Below are positions 35,801 through 47,109 of a stretch of DNA of 64,000 nt, in pieces. Numbering within the stretch: position 1 is the stretch's first letter; every line of letters begins with the position of its first letter. Source of the stretch: Diatrype stigma (Eukaryota > Ascomycota > Sordariomycetes > Xylariales > Diatrypaceae); assembly GCA_022225965.2 (NCBI GenBank), contig JAKJXP020000014.1, positions 534,148 through 598,147 on the forward strand, read 5' to 3'. A program made the translations under genes and the position numbers. The notes under the pieces were generated by a model. The model ran no database searches. It worked only from the letters and a program-made list of their open reading frames with translations, and was not told the origin of the DNA.

Positions 35801-38800
35801 GACAAATTCCCATCCTTCTTATGCGATCTAGAAAGTCTAGTCGACATCGATGTTAGCTTCAACTCCATCGGAAGCCTGCCCGAGTGCGTCGGCAGGCTCA
35901 AGAATCTTGAGAAGTTCGTCATGACCAACAATCGCTTGGCAGGCTCGCTACCATCCACGTTCAGCCAACTTTCGAACTTGCGCGAGCTGGACCTAAAGTA
36001 CAATGCCCTCACTGCCATTGATGTGGTCTCCCAGCTTCCAAAGTTGGAGGTCCTGTCCGCAGATCACAACTCGATTTCCCAGTTCGTCGGCAGCTTCGAG
36101 CGTGTACGGAGCGTAAAATTGAACTCTAATCCCATCACGAAATTCGAAGTAAATTCACCTGTTCCCACGCTGAAGATGCTTAACTTGTCAAATGCTCAGC
36201 TAGCTAGCATAGATGGCTCGTTCAAGAACATGTCCAACTTAGAGAGTCTCATATTAGATAGGAACTACTTCGTGTCGTTACCTGGCACACTTGGGAACTT
36301 GAAAAGATTGGAGCATTTCAGCATCGCTAACAATTCAGTCGGCGAGCTCCCTTCCGAGATTGGCTGTTTGACAGAGCTAAGATTCCTGGATGTCAGGGGC
36401 AACAACCTGAAGAAGCTTCCTATGGAGGTTTGGTGGGCTAACAAATTGGAAACTCTGAACGCCTCCTCGAACGTACTGGACACCTTCCCAAAGCCCGCGT
36501 CTCGTCCGCCCCAATTGCCAGGCGAGTCTTCGAGCCCACCACCTACTGCCAAGCAACAGACGTTGGCGCCTAGTTCAAGCTCAGAGGACCTGCTTCCTGA
36601 CGGGACACGACGGCCGAGCCAGGCATCCACCTTACTCAGTGTAGGGCCATCTCCTGTTCCGGGCGGCCCAGACAGGAAGAGCTCTGTCGTCTCCGTTTAC
36701 GGCAAAGGCGGGCGGAAGACCTCGGTTGTTTCTAGAAGTACGACTGCTAGCAGCACCACTGGCGCCATGACACCATCAGCCGGGACAAGAAAAGACTCCG
36801 GAATTTCTGGCCGGTTGAACAACACCTTTGCCTATACCCTACGCAATCTCTATCTAGCAGACAACCAACTCGATGACGATGCCTTTGACCAGATTATGCT
36901 CTTGGGTGAACTGCGAATTCTGAATATGTCTTACAACGATATTAGCGATATGCCACAGCGCGCCATCAAGAGCTGGCCTCAATTAGTAGAGCTCTACCTC
37001 TCTGGCAATGACTTGACCACATTGCCGGTCGACGATTTGGAGGAGACGAGCTTGCTTCAAACCCTTCACATCAACGGCAACAAATTCACGAATCTCCCAG
37101 CTGATATTTCTCGGGCTAAGAAGCTTGCAGTCCTAGATTGCGGGAACAACTATCTCAAGTACAATATCTCCAATGTACCATACGATTGGAACTGGAACTT
37201 GAATCCCAATCTGCGATTCCTGAACCTGTCGGGCAACAAGCGGCTTGAAATCAAGCAAAGTCTCCAAGGCATTGGCGCCCAAAACCGGGAACAATACACT
37301 GATTTCAGTCGCCTGGTAAATCTGCGAGTATTGGGGTTGATGGACGTCACATTCACGCAACCAAGCATCCCTGATCAAAGTGAAGACCGCCGTGTTAGGA
37401 CTTCAGGCTCGATAGCTGGTCATCTGCCATACGGCATGGCGGATACGATGGGTAAGAACGAGCACCTGTCAGCTATCGATCTTGTCGTTCCGAGATTCAA
37501 TTCCTCCGACTCGGAGACTCTGTTGGGCCTGTTTAACGGGCAGGCGCTCTCCAGCGGTGGTTCTAAGATAGCCAAGTATCTCCATGAGAATTTTGGCCAC
37601 ATATTTACCATGGAACTCAAGGCCTTGAAAACTCGCCAGAGCGAAACGCCTATAGATGCACTCAGGCGTGCTTTCCTTGCTGTGAACAAGGATCTAGCCA
37701 CACTGGCAATCGAACAAAACATAGACAGCAGGCCTATCGGTTCGCATCGTGGGTCCGCCACACCCATCGTCATGAGCAAGGAAGATCTCAACTCCGGAGG
37801 CGTTGCTACTGTTGTCTACATCCAGTCTCAGGAACTATATGTTGCTAATGTCGGAGATGTGCAAGCCATGCTCATCCAATCCGACGGCTCCCACAGGATG
37901 CTCACCCGGAAGCATGACCCAGCCGAGCCCAGCGAACGTCAGCGTATTCGTGATGCTGGGGGGTGGGTTTCCCGCCAAGGCCGCCTCAATGATGTGTTGT
38001 CGGTCTCCCGCGCATTTGGATACGTCGACTTGATCCCAGCAGTACAAGCGGCTCCGCACGTTACGCATGTCTCGATCACGCCTCAGGACGAGACGATCCT
38101 GCTCGCAACGAGCGAGTTGTGGCAATACCTAACCCCGGGTCTAGTTGTGGACGTGGCACGGTCAGAGCGGGGCGATCTGATGCGTGCATCTCACAAACTA
38201 CGAGACCTCGCCATAGCATATGGCTCAACCGGAAAGAACATGGTTATGATGATCAGTGTTTCCGATCTCAAGCGTCGTCAGGAACGATCAGCACGTCTGC
38301 ATAGAGGCCAGAGCATGTCGCTGTATCCGTCTGGCATTCCAGATGAGTTTCAGTATCCAGCCAAGAGAGGCAGAAGAGCGAAGGGTGAGGTTCAAGATTC
38401 GATATTGCACCGACTCGAAGCCGAAGTCCCTGCCCCAACTGTCAAGCCCTCGATCGTCTTCACGGATATCAAAAACTCGACCAATCTTTGGGAGATGTAT
38501 CCATCCGCCATGCGGTCTGCTATCAAGCTACACAACGAGGTCATGCGACGCCAGCTTCGAAGAATCGGTGGCTACGAGGTCAAAACGGAGGGTGACGCAT
38601 TCATGGTCTCCTTTCCTACTGCAACGTCAGCCCTGTTGTGGTGCTTTGCTGTCCAAACTCAATTGCTTGAGGTAAAGTGGCCACCTGAGGTGCTCAATTC
38701 GGTCTCATGTCAGGAGATCTACGATAAAGACAACAATCTCATCTTCAAAGGACTCTCTGTGAGGATGGGTATTCACTACGGTGAGCCTGTCGCGGAGATT

Positions 38801-39659
38801 GATCCCGTCACCCGACGTATGGATTACTTTGGCCCAATGGTCAACAAGGCATCGCGTATCTCCGCAGTCGCCGATGGTGGTCAAATCACGGTCTCTGCCG
38901 ATTTCATCTCGGAGATCCAGCGCTGCCTTGAGACCTACCAAGAAAACGATAGAAACGGTTCGTTAGGTTCCGAGGATACATTTGACGACGATGTGACCGC
39001 GCTTTCTATCCGAAGGGAATTGAAGTCCCTTAGCTCTCAGGGCTTCGAAGTGAAGGAGATGGGCGAAAAGAAACTCAAAGGCCTCGAGAACCCTGAGTAC
39101 ATTTATTCGCTCTACCCACATGTCCTTGCCGGCCGCATCGACTATCACAATAACGCAAATGCTGCCGCGGAGGTTGACCAGAAGCCAGCCACGATTTCAG
39201 CAGGAGGCGAGCTCGGGTTCGAACCCGAAATCATCTGGTCGTTATGGAAAGTCAGCCTTCGTCTCGAGATGCTATGTAGCAGTCTCGAAGAGATGTCGGG
39301 GCGGGGCCTGCAGCCGCCAGAAACTGAGCTCCTGGAGCGGATGAAGCAGCGTGGTGGCGAGGTCACGGAACGGTTCTTGTTCAACTTCATGGAACATCAA
39401 GTGAGCAGGATCGAGGTAAGCGCACCATAACCCTAAATATCGACGCAAGCTAACATATTCGTAGACCTGCGTGTCCACACTGACAATGCGTCATCTCGCC
39501 ATGGGCGGTGGCCTCATCAGCCGGCTAGATGATCTTCGAACACCCATATCGGTCATTCTCGATAATCTTGCTATTCAATTGGCCGAGCTTGAGAGGTACA
39601 AGGCTAAATACGGCCCCCTTGTGGAGGAGGAGACTACAGGATCAGATACGTCCGAATGA
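32837..39659 (+). CDS. CYR1: Adenylate cyclase (Ras-associated, LRR, PP2C-like, class III cyclase)
   Basis: Proposed exons are 32837-33015, 33355-39415 and 39465-39659, for about 2,144 aa. The last intron is clear (GTAAGC...GCTAAC...GTAG). The first exon (MTRDDGRISSFASSSSGRSS) is inferred from phase, a GTGGGT donor and a CTAAC branch point. Domains: disordered Ser/Pro/Arg-rich N-terminus; Ras-association domain (about 625-725, IRVFRSDGTFATIQL); about 20 leucine-rich repeats (750-1390) split by a Ser-rich insert (about 1100-1220); PP2C-like domain (about 1425-1705); class III catalytic domain (about 1755-1920). The catalytic set is complete: metal Asp in VFTDIKNSTNLWE and EGDAFMVSF, Lys in YEVKTEGD, Asp in RMDYFGPMVN, and NKASR for the transition state. 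It makes cAMP from ATP downstream of Ras for growth and morphogenesis. Confidence 0.95.
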
Positions 39660-40390
39660 GACAGCTCAGAGATAATAATCCAGCATTCGAAGTCTTGAGA
39701 AGCTCGCTCTTTCGGTTCATCGTTTATACATAGAGCACCCACTACCCTCATAATCGCAACCGCGTTGCTTTTGGCCATATGAGCCTCGTCAAACAACACA
39801 GCTCCAGTCTATATACATGCTAGCAGGCACTAATGCGTCACGAGAAGAAAGAAGAAGAAGAAAAGGCTTTCAGTGTGTTGGTTCCCTCTGGATGGGATTG
39901 GTGTTCCTATATACAAAAACAAGGGAGTTGATATATACAGAGCCTGGGGAGGTCATTAATGGAATCGAGGCGGGGCCCTCTCACAACATGGACATCTTGA
40001 AGCATAGGGCCGGGCCTTGAGAATCGTCGTACATGCTACAGCATTGCATCGACAAGGCATACGCTAGTTAGGCGTTTCGCGGAACATTATCATCATCGGC
40101 GGTTGGGGAAGTGGTGAAGCTTTCAGGCAGGCCCCCTCTTTTTTCTTTTGTCTCATTGTCATTCTTGCTTTTTTTCCTTGCGTCTCGTGAGAAACTTGGG
40201 TGGTGGGACTACGGCGCCTAGAAGCATCATCATCAACTATAACTACACAAGCATTGGGAGGTCCTTGTCTGCGTTTGGCTAGTTACTTCTGGCATGGGAT
40301 AGGAGAACGGATGAAAGGAATGGACGGATGGTTTGGTCGGTTGGTACCGGTACTACGGTTGGCAGGATCATTGGGGTGGATGGTTGGATG

Positions 40391-40436
40391 GATAGGGATC
40401 AGGATAGGATCAGGATAGGAATAGGCTAGGATAGGA
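40391..40436. repeat. GGATAGGATCA-type tandem repeat
   Basis: Imperfect copies of (GATC)AGGATAGGA in non-coding DNA 3' of the adenylate cyclase gene. Confidence 0.75.
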
Positions 40437-42859
40437 CCCGACATCACTTACATACTTAACTTGGAAAACCGAAGGGGGGCAGGCTGTAGCAGCAGCAACA
40501 GATAGGGACGATGACGGCGGTGCCATTAGTTGCCCATGTAATGAATGAAGAAGTGTCAAGATCAGATGTCTGTTTGTCGCTCAGGTGTTATTGTGCTCTG
40601 ATACTTCCGCATCAATATGCGTCGTGTGTGAGAATTCGAAACACCAAGTTCTGGCTAATTAGCTCGACCTTTGCATCCCCCTCCCCCCGTAAGTTGGTAT
40701 AAAAAAAAAAGGCCGGGGAGTTATCTCTTCAGTTTAGGTACGAGATTGGGCCCTATATTCACCGAGTAAACCTATAAACCAGAATACGTCAGTAGGGACT
40801 GGTTCTTCACTAGGGTAGTAACGAGGCATTGCCCGTGTGTGCTGGGCCCCCTATTCTATACCCCCTCTTGGTCACGTTACTCCGCAGGTGCAGCCGAAGG
40901 CTTCTCTCCCGTGCTTGGTAAGCTGGCTGGTGGTCTGGAACGGCTATACGCGTTAGTTCCAAAGCCCCAACAATACTTTCTAGGGGAAACTACTGTACTT
41001 GGTAGAGCCGTCTTCGAGACGTTTGGAGAAAGTTAATAACGAGCATCAAGAGGTAGAGCACACCAGCAGATCGAAGGCGGCAATGACACCTACATTATCC
41101 TCCAAGCTTATATACTTCGTTGGCGAAGCATGATATGAACAAAACCTTTACCTCTCGTGTCCTTCAGTAACCAAGAGTGCGGTAGCAGAGGGGATAGAGG
41201 GGCATGTGCTTGATGGCTACATTTTCCGCAACGCAGCACATTTCTAGCCGTGGGACAACTAGTCATTACTAATAGAGCCAGGCTTAGCAAAATTATCGTC
41301 GAACAAAGGCTACATCACGTTCGACGGTAAATACGTGGCTATGCCTCTCGAAGAAGATGAAGCTCTCGAGTGCCGGTTAATAACGGTGTAAGACGATGTG
41401 ATTGCATACTTATTATGGAATTAATTTATTAAGGCCCTGTAGGAAACCGTATTATTTACTGGTAAAGGGCACGAGTATAAATAAATGATTAGTTCCTTTC
41501 TTATAAGCTTTGGTTTTTAGGTATTAAATTTTATTCTTATTCTTCTCTTCTGTTACTCTGCTGATTGTCAGAAATTCTATGGTAGTACTCAGAGTTTCAT
41601 CCCATATCCTCGAAAAGCGAGCTATATCAGCTTCTCGTGTCGAAGCTAAGCCGCAGTGCAGTATATACAAATTCGTATCTATACGAAGAAGTATATTTCC
41701 CGTTTGTTTCATGGCCTTAGAGATATTATTTAACAGCGGAAGGACATATACTTCTTACTTATGAAACCGAACCTGTACATAAGAATTACGATCAAAGCAA
41801 GCGTGTTAAAGAATGAGAATAACGGGAGATGAACATACATGATACATAATTCATACCTACGAGTGCCTAAGTGTTTAGGGATATAGATAGGGGGTACTAC
41901 TATGTATTTCTAACTATATAAACCATTGCATCAAACTCCCTTTATTGTTTTCCGTATAGATTCGTATGCATATTCGAATGGCTCCTATGACACTCGCTAT
42001 CCGCCTAATGATGCATCTCTCTGGGCCACCCGAGAAGCTAAGCTAAGGTGAAAGAATGATATTTTTAAAAGTCACGGGTGAGGCTCCGTTAGTGACATCG
42101 GAATATTGATATAGCCTCTTCCTATATTGAATCCACAATTGCTCACATAGGCTATAGAAAGGAAGCAACAGTTTGACCGAATAAAGCGTTTCGATATCCT
42201 AGTTTCGTGTAGGTCGACATAGGCTTGTTCATACAAATAATCTGATATCTTTTAGTATTGAGAAACCACCACGGCGGTTGAAAATCCCAATACACTTAAG
42301 CTTTTACGGATGTGCAAATGGGTATATAGTGTATCAAGACCCTGATTTATATCGGACCCTTGAAATTTGATCAAGCCAACCTAACTAGCTCAATACAGCT
42401 TTGCAAGATCGTCGAGTTCACGCATCTTCGGGAATTAGGAGAGTTGCAACGAACTGCAAGAAGCTGCCGAAGCGGAATAAACCATTACCCATATAATGTG
42501 GTGATCGGAATAAACGATGTTGTTGCTACTCATGTTACTACTTACCTGCCTTGCCGTTTCCAGCCCTTGCCCGCTGATGCTTACTAGGAACCTGGATTAC
42601 CTGGATGCAGGTCTCTCTCCTCATCGCTTGACCGAGGATTGACGCAGCTAAAGTAAGCATTGACTCGCTCCAAGTACCAACTTTGATGACCACCAAGACT
42701 ACTGTACCTACATGTAGTTATGTGCCGTTTACTATCCCCTATCTACTACCTCTAGTGTTCACTAACCATAGCATGTATGCGCCATCCAAGTGTCTGGCGT
42801 CTCGGGTTCCGCGACGGCGCCTCTCTAGGTCCTCGTTAGTTTCTTTATAAGCTCACCGG

Positions 42860-42918
42860 CGTGCAAGCGTGCAAGCTTACAAGCACAAGCACGCTTACAA
42901 CTTGGAGGCTTACAAGTG
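42860..42918. repeat. GTGCAAGC/TTACAAGC imperfect tandem repeat
   Basis: About seven related 8-bp units in both orientations (GTGCAAGC, TTACAAGC, GCACAAGC), partly self-complementary. Confidence 0.75.
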
Positions 42919-43113
42919 TGTATGTAGCAGTTAGGAGATACAAGTATGTAGGTATGTAGCCAGTTGGAATACTTCGTACATACAAGACATACAAGCCAGC
43001 GGGACACTGCCACATGGCGGCATTTCCACCCCCGCAGCAACCTGGAAGGAACATAAGCCTAACAATCGTAAGCCTAAGGCTTGGCTGGCACGATGGGCGC
43101 TGGCACATTGGTT

Positions 43114-43171
43114 GGCTGGCACACTGGCACACTGGCACACACTGGCACACACTGGCACACACTGGCACACA
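43114..43171. repeat. ACTGGCACAC minisatellite
   Basis: About five to six copies of an 8-10 bp unit (CTGGCACA with optional AC), the last four being exact 10-mers. Confidence 0.92.
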
Positions 43172-43248
43172 GACGGCTGGGCTCCCTCTAATTGCAGAAT
43201 TAGCAGCTACCTACAGTACCTACCTAGGTATATCATAAGCAGCTGCAG

Positions 43249-43276
43249 GGAACCTTGGAACCTTGGAACCTTGGAA
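43249..43276. repeat. GGAACCTT x3.5 tandem repeat
   Basis: Three exact 8-bp copies plus GGAA. Confidence 0.92.
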
Positions 43277-43372
43277 GCACGCGCTCCTCCCTTCGGTGAC
43301 CATTCTGGCAAGGCACAACCACATTATTCCTGAGAATACGACTTGAGTCGGCACAACACACCCAAGCAATAC

Positions 43373-43413
43373 TATGCCATGCCGTGCCATGCCGTGCCAT
43401 GCCATACCATGCC
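43373..43413. repeat. TGCC(A/G) pentanucleotide repeat
   Basis: Eight units of (C/A)(A/G)TGC-type pentamers, in the pattern CCATGCCGTG. Confidence 0.9.
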
Positions 43414-43945
43414 AAACATTGCCAGCCTAACCCGCCCTGCCATGCAACCGGTGTCCCTGGCTCTCGCGCCGGTCGAGGCTCCGGTTAGCCGGATGCAAAT
43501 TGGCCTAATCCACCTGGCGCTGCTATTGGTGAGACGTTTATATATCTCCATCGAGAGAGCCTGACCGAGGCGTTCAGCTCGTTTTAGGATGACTAGCCGC
43601 AAGGTAGTGGTGCTTCGGTCGGTGCCCTTCCCCCAATGACGTTCCAAGTGTAAATAAGAACATGTAATAGTCAGCGTTATAACGTTCTATCAAGTACCTC
43701 CCATTCCTACCTCACTCCTCCCATTCCATTCCAGTATCCGAGCGTGTTGTTCTCGTTCTCGCGCCTTCGCTTCGCTATTCGTTGAATGTGTCGTCGAAGA
43801 GCCCAACATCAACAGCTTCATAACACGTTGAGTGAGCGGGGCCTTTGCGGCTGAATGCGTCGTACATGAAAATAAACCCGGGGCTGCCATCTCCAGTTTT
43901 CTCTACGCTCCTTGCCCGGATTGCGTGAATAAGAATTCGCTTCGT

Positions 43946-46900
43946 ATGTTGGTCTCCGAGCCATCAACCTCCACTACGGAGGTCGCGACTTACTATGATG
44001 TCTCCGAACCATCGGTCCAGGCACCATCGATCCAGGAGCCCGCAGATAACGAATTCGGACCACCAACGTGGAACGGCAAGGGGAATGAGACCTATTCGCC
44101 ATCGGACAGCGCCGTTGCATTGCCGGATATGTTGGATGATATAGACGAGGACGACTGGATGAGGTATGAGCCTCCGGAGGCGCTTAAAACCGCACCTCCA
44201 GGTGTCGACTCTGATATCGTACTGCATATTATCCAGGACTCCATTGAGAGGATAAAAAGGAGAATAGCCGAGGATGAGGAGAGACGGGGGACTGAGGTCG
44301 AAGCTGCCATGGCGAAGGAAGAGGGAGAGGAAGGAGAAGACAGCAGCGAGAAGGGCAAGCAGCCCGAGATTCCCAACATCTCAGTGGTGAGTGCTGTTGA
44401 AGGACCGGTGCGGCCATCTAGCCCGAACAGAAACCCCTATGCCTACGCGATGTCGAAGAGGACACTGAGAATAGATTCTCGTGGGTTGCTGGTCCCGGCG
44501 GGGAAAACCAAATCCAAGAAGCGCTCGCTGTTCGCCCTGCTTAAAGGGCGGAACCATGGTGGCGAAAAGGGGGAGACGAGCGCGGCAGGCGCAACTCGAC
44601 ACAGGCACACCCGGTCTTTGAGCAGCCCCGATCTGACCGGACGAACGCGATCCGCCCTCGGCGCCATCATGAAAGTCGCTAGCCGTAACAGCAACCATAG
44701 TCCCAAGTCCTCGATTGACGAAGACGTGATAGTGTACGACCCCCTTTCCTAGTTTTCTTCGTTTGACATTGCCTGCCCCTATTTTCACGCCCCGGGCTTG
44801 CTTTCTGAACGCACGTATATGCTAAGACCCCAAATCAGAGAGTGCGTCTCGTGTCTGGACGACTTCGGCACCCGCGACACGATCCGGGCGCCGTGCCACC
44901 ACAGCTACTGCCGGGCCTGCTTCCGGCGGCTCGTGGCTGCCGCCTGTCAGCACGAGCAGCAGTGGCCGCCCAAGTGCTGCCTCGATGCGATCCCCGAGGT
45001 TACCATCCTGGAAGGTCTCGCGGACGCGGACGCAGACGTCGAGCGCCGCAGAGACGAGGAGGACCGGGACGTCGAGGAGGATGACACCACCGAGGAGCTG
45101 CTGCGCACGTGGCGCGCGCGCTGCGCCGAGTGGAGCCTCCCCGCCGCCGAGCGCGTCTACTGCGGCTGGGAGCACTGCGGGCTCTGGTGCCGGCCCGAGG
45201 ACGTCAGCGCGGCGCGCGGCGAGGCCCGCTGCCCCGCCGACCACGAGACCTGCCTCATCTGCCGCGGCCGGAGGCACGAGGGCAGCCAATGCCCGCAGGA
45301 CCGCGACCTGCTACGCACGAACGAACTCGCCGAGGAGGAGGGCTGGCAGCGGTGCTACGGCTGTGGTGCCTATGTCGAGCACCGTGAGGCTTGTCAGCAG
45401 TAAGTCAGCCTAACTAGCCCCCATTTGCCTACGCCTCCGTATCGAAACCCTGCCTATTACTTTTATTGTGGTACCCCCTTCCCTTCCTAGCACAGTCAGC
45501 GCCCAGGCGTTATCATATCATCGTCGAGCTACGTAGGCCATTCTACGTTTGAATACTTTTCTTCTTTTTTTCTCTAGATAATGTACACTAACTCCACACA
45601 TCATACAGCATGACTTGTCGCTGTGGAGCCGAGTTCTGCTACGTCTGCGGCGGCGCATGGCGTACCTGCGACTGCACGATGGAGCAGCTGGCGGCGGTGA
45701 AGCGGGACGCGGAGGAGAGACGGTTTGCGCGCGCGCGCCGCGACGCCACCGAAGAGGCAGAGCTCGCCGAGGCGCTGCGCCAGGTGGCCGAGTTCGAGCG
45801 CGAGGAGGCGCTGAAGGCGGAGCTGCTGCGGCGGGAGCAGCAGCGGCGCGCGCGCGCGGCCCACGTGCGGCGCGAGGCGGCGCGTCGCGGCGAAGTCGCG
45901 GACCGGTTCCGCGCCCTGCGGCAAGAGCTGGCCGCAGCGCGCGTACGGCAGCGCGCCGCCGTGCAGCAGGACCACGACGCCGCCGGGCAGGACCTCGAGC
46001 GGCGGGACGAGGCGGCGCGGGAGGCGGCCGAGCGGCAGCGCGCCGAGGAGCAGGAGGCGCTGCGCGAGGCGGCGGACGCGCAGCTGGCCGAGCTCGAGGC
46101 CAGGATGCGCGCCGAGTACGCGGCCCGCGTCGCGGAGGAGCGGCGCATCGGCGCGCAGTACGCCGCGCAGCTGGAGGCGTACTGGGAGAGGCGGCGGCTG
46201 AGGCTGAGGCAACAGAGGGAGAAGAAGAAACAGTCGCAGCTGCTACCTGGGAGGCAGAAAGGGAAAGGGAGAGGGGGGCCAGCAGGCATTGTCGATATCG
46301 ATATCGATGGTAATGGTAATGGTAATGGCAATCACCACGAAGCCAGAAGCGACAATGGGAACGACGACGACAGCGGAGACGACAGCGAAACGGCCAAAGC
46401 GCAGATCCACGCGGCGCTCGCGGAGCTGCAGCGGCGCCTGGACGCGGGGTTCGCGGCGTGGCAGCGGCGGGCGCGGGACGCGCTCGAGGGCTGCAAGTGG
46501 GCGGCACGCGAGGAGGCGGCCATCCGCGCCGAGCTGGCCGAGGAGGCGGACCGGCGCCGTACCGGGGCGCGACGGGCCGGGCTAGCGGCCCTGGCGCGCC
46601 GCGTGGCGGCCGAGCGCCGCTGGGTCGACGCCGCCGTCGCCGAGGGCGCGCGCGCCCTCGACGCCATGGAGCAGGCCGAGGTCGCGGGCCGCGACGCCCT
46701 GTCGCAGGACGATGTCGATGCTTGGTTCTTGCAGGGCGGGGGCATTGCGGGGTTGGATGGGGATGCGGATGGGGATGGGGGAGTAGGTTTGGGATTTGGT
46801 GTGGGTGTGGATATGGGGGCCCTTGGGTATCTTGGTGATGAGGAAGAGGAGGATGGGGAGGAGCAGGAGGAGGAAGAGGTTGAAGGTGACGGTGACGGTG

Positions 46901-47109
46901 CTAGCATCAGTAGGGGTAGTGGTGGCCTCACGACGGCAATGGCAGCGGAGACGGCCAAGTCGACGGCGACGGCGACAGACACGGTGACCGCGGCGACGGT
47001 GATGAGTGAGGTTGCCGCCTGGGAGGATACTTGGGAACAGGTCGACTGTCATCGTCGGCATCACGAGGATATGCGGGAGTTTGTGGTCCCGGGTGCATTT
47101 GTGGCGTAG
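43946..47109 (+). CDS. RBR-type E3 ubiquitin-protein ligase
   Basis: Three exons: 43946-44733, 44827-45399 and 45609-47109, about 953 aa. The 45400-45608 intron is well supported (CA|GTAAGT...ACAG|CATGACTTG, completing ACQHMTCRCG). The first intron (GTACGA...CTAAG) is less sure. ATG 43946 is the first in frame. Layout: acidic/Ser-rich N-terminus; RING1 (from about 268, CVSCLDDFGTRDTIRAPCHHSYCRACFRRL); IBR (about 375-420, CGWEHCGLWC...CPADHETCLIC); RING2 (about 435-478, WQRCYGCGAYVEHREACQHMTC...CGAEFCYVCGGAWRTCDC) with the expected catalytic Cys in EACQHM. The family forms a ubiquitin-thioester intermediate before transfer. Residues 480-800 are a very Ala/Arg/Glu-rich coiled coil, and the tail has Gly/Asp and acidic repeats. 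Substrate unknown. Confidence 0.9.

Larger units (their letters stand above)
39660..43945. other. Intergenic (~4.3 kb) with AT-rich relic-like stretch and minisatellites
   Basis: No supported gene. 41.25-42.4 kb is visibly AT-richer than its surroundings and carries short decayed-looking frames, such as one on the minus strand at 41524-41712. 42.86-43.41 kb is a cluster of four different short tandem repeats. The 5' UTR and promoter of the RBR ligase should lie at its right end. Confidence 0.5.

Noticed and set aside
43114..43171. CRISPR-like array
   Set aside because: Units are head-to-tail with no spacers, and the genome is fungal; these are minisatellites.
45518..46982. Several 200-330 codon open frames antisense or frame-shifted to the RBR ligase's last exon
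   Set aside because: They are products of extreme GC content; peptides are Arg/Ala/Ser/Pro runs. The plus-strand frame continues RING2 and is the real one.
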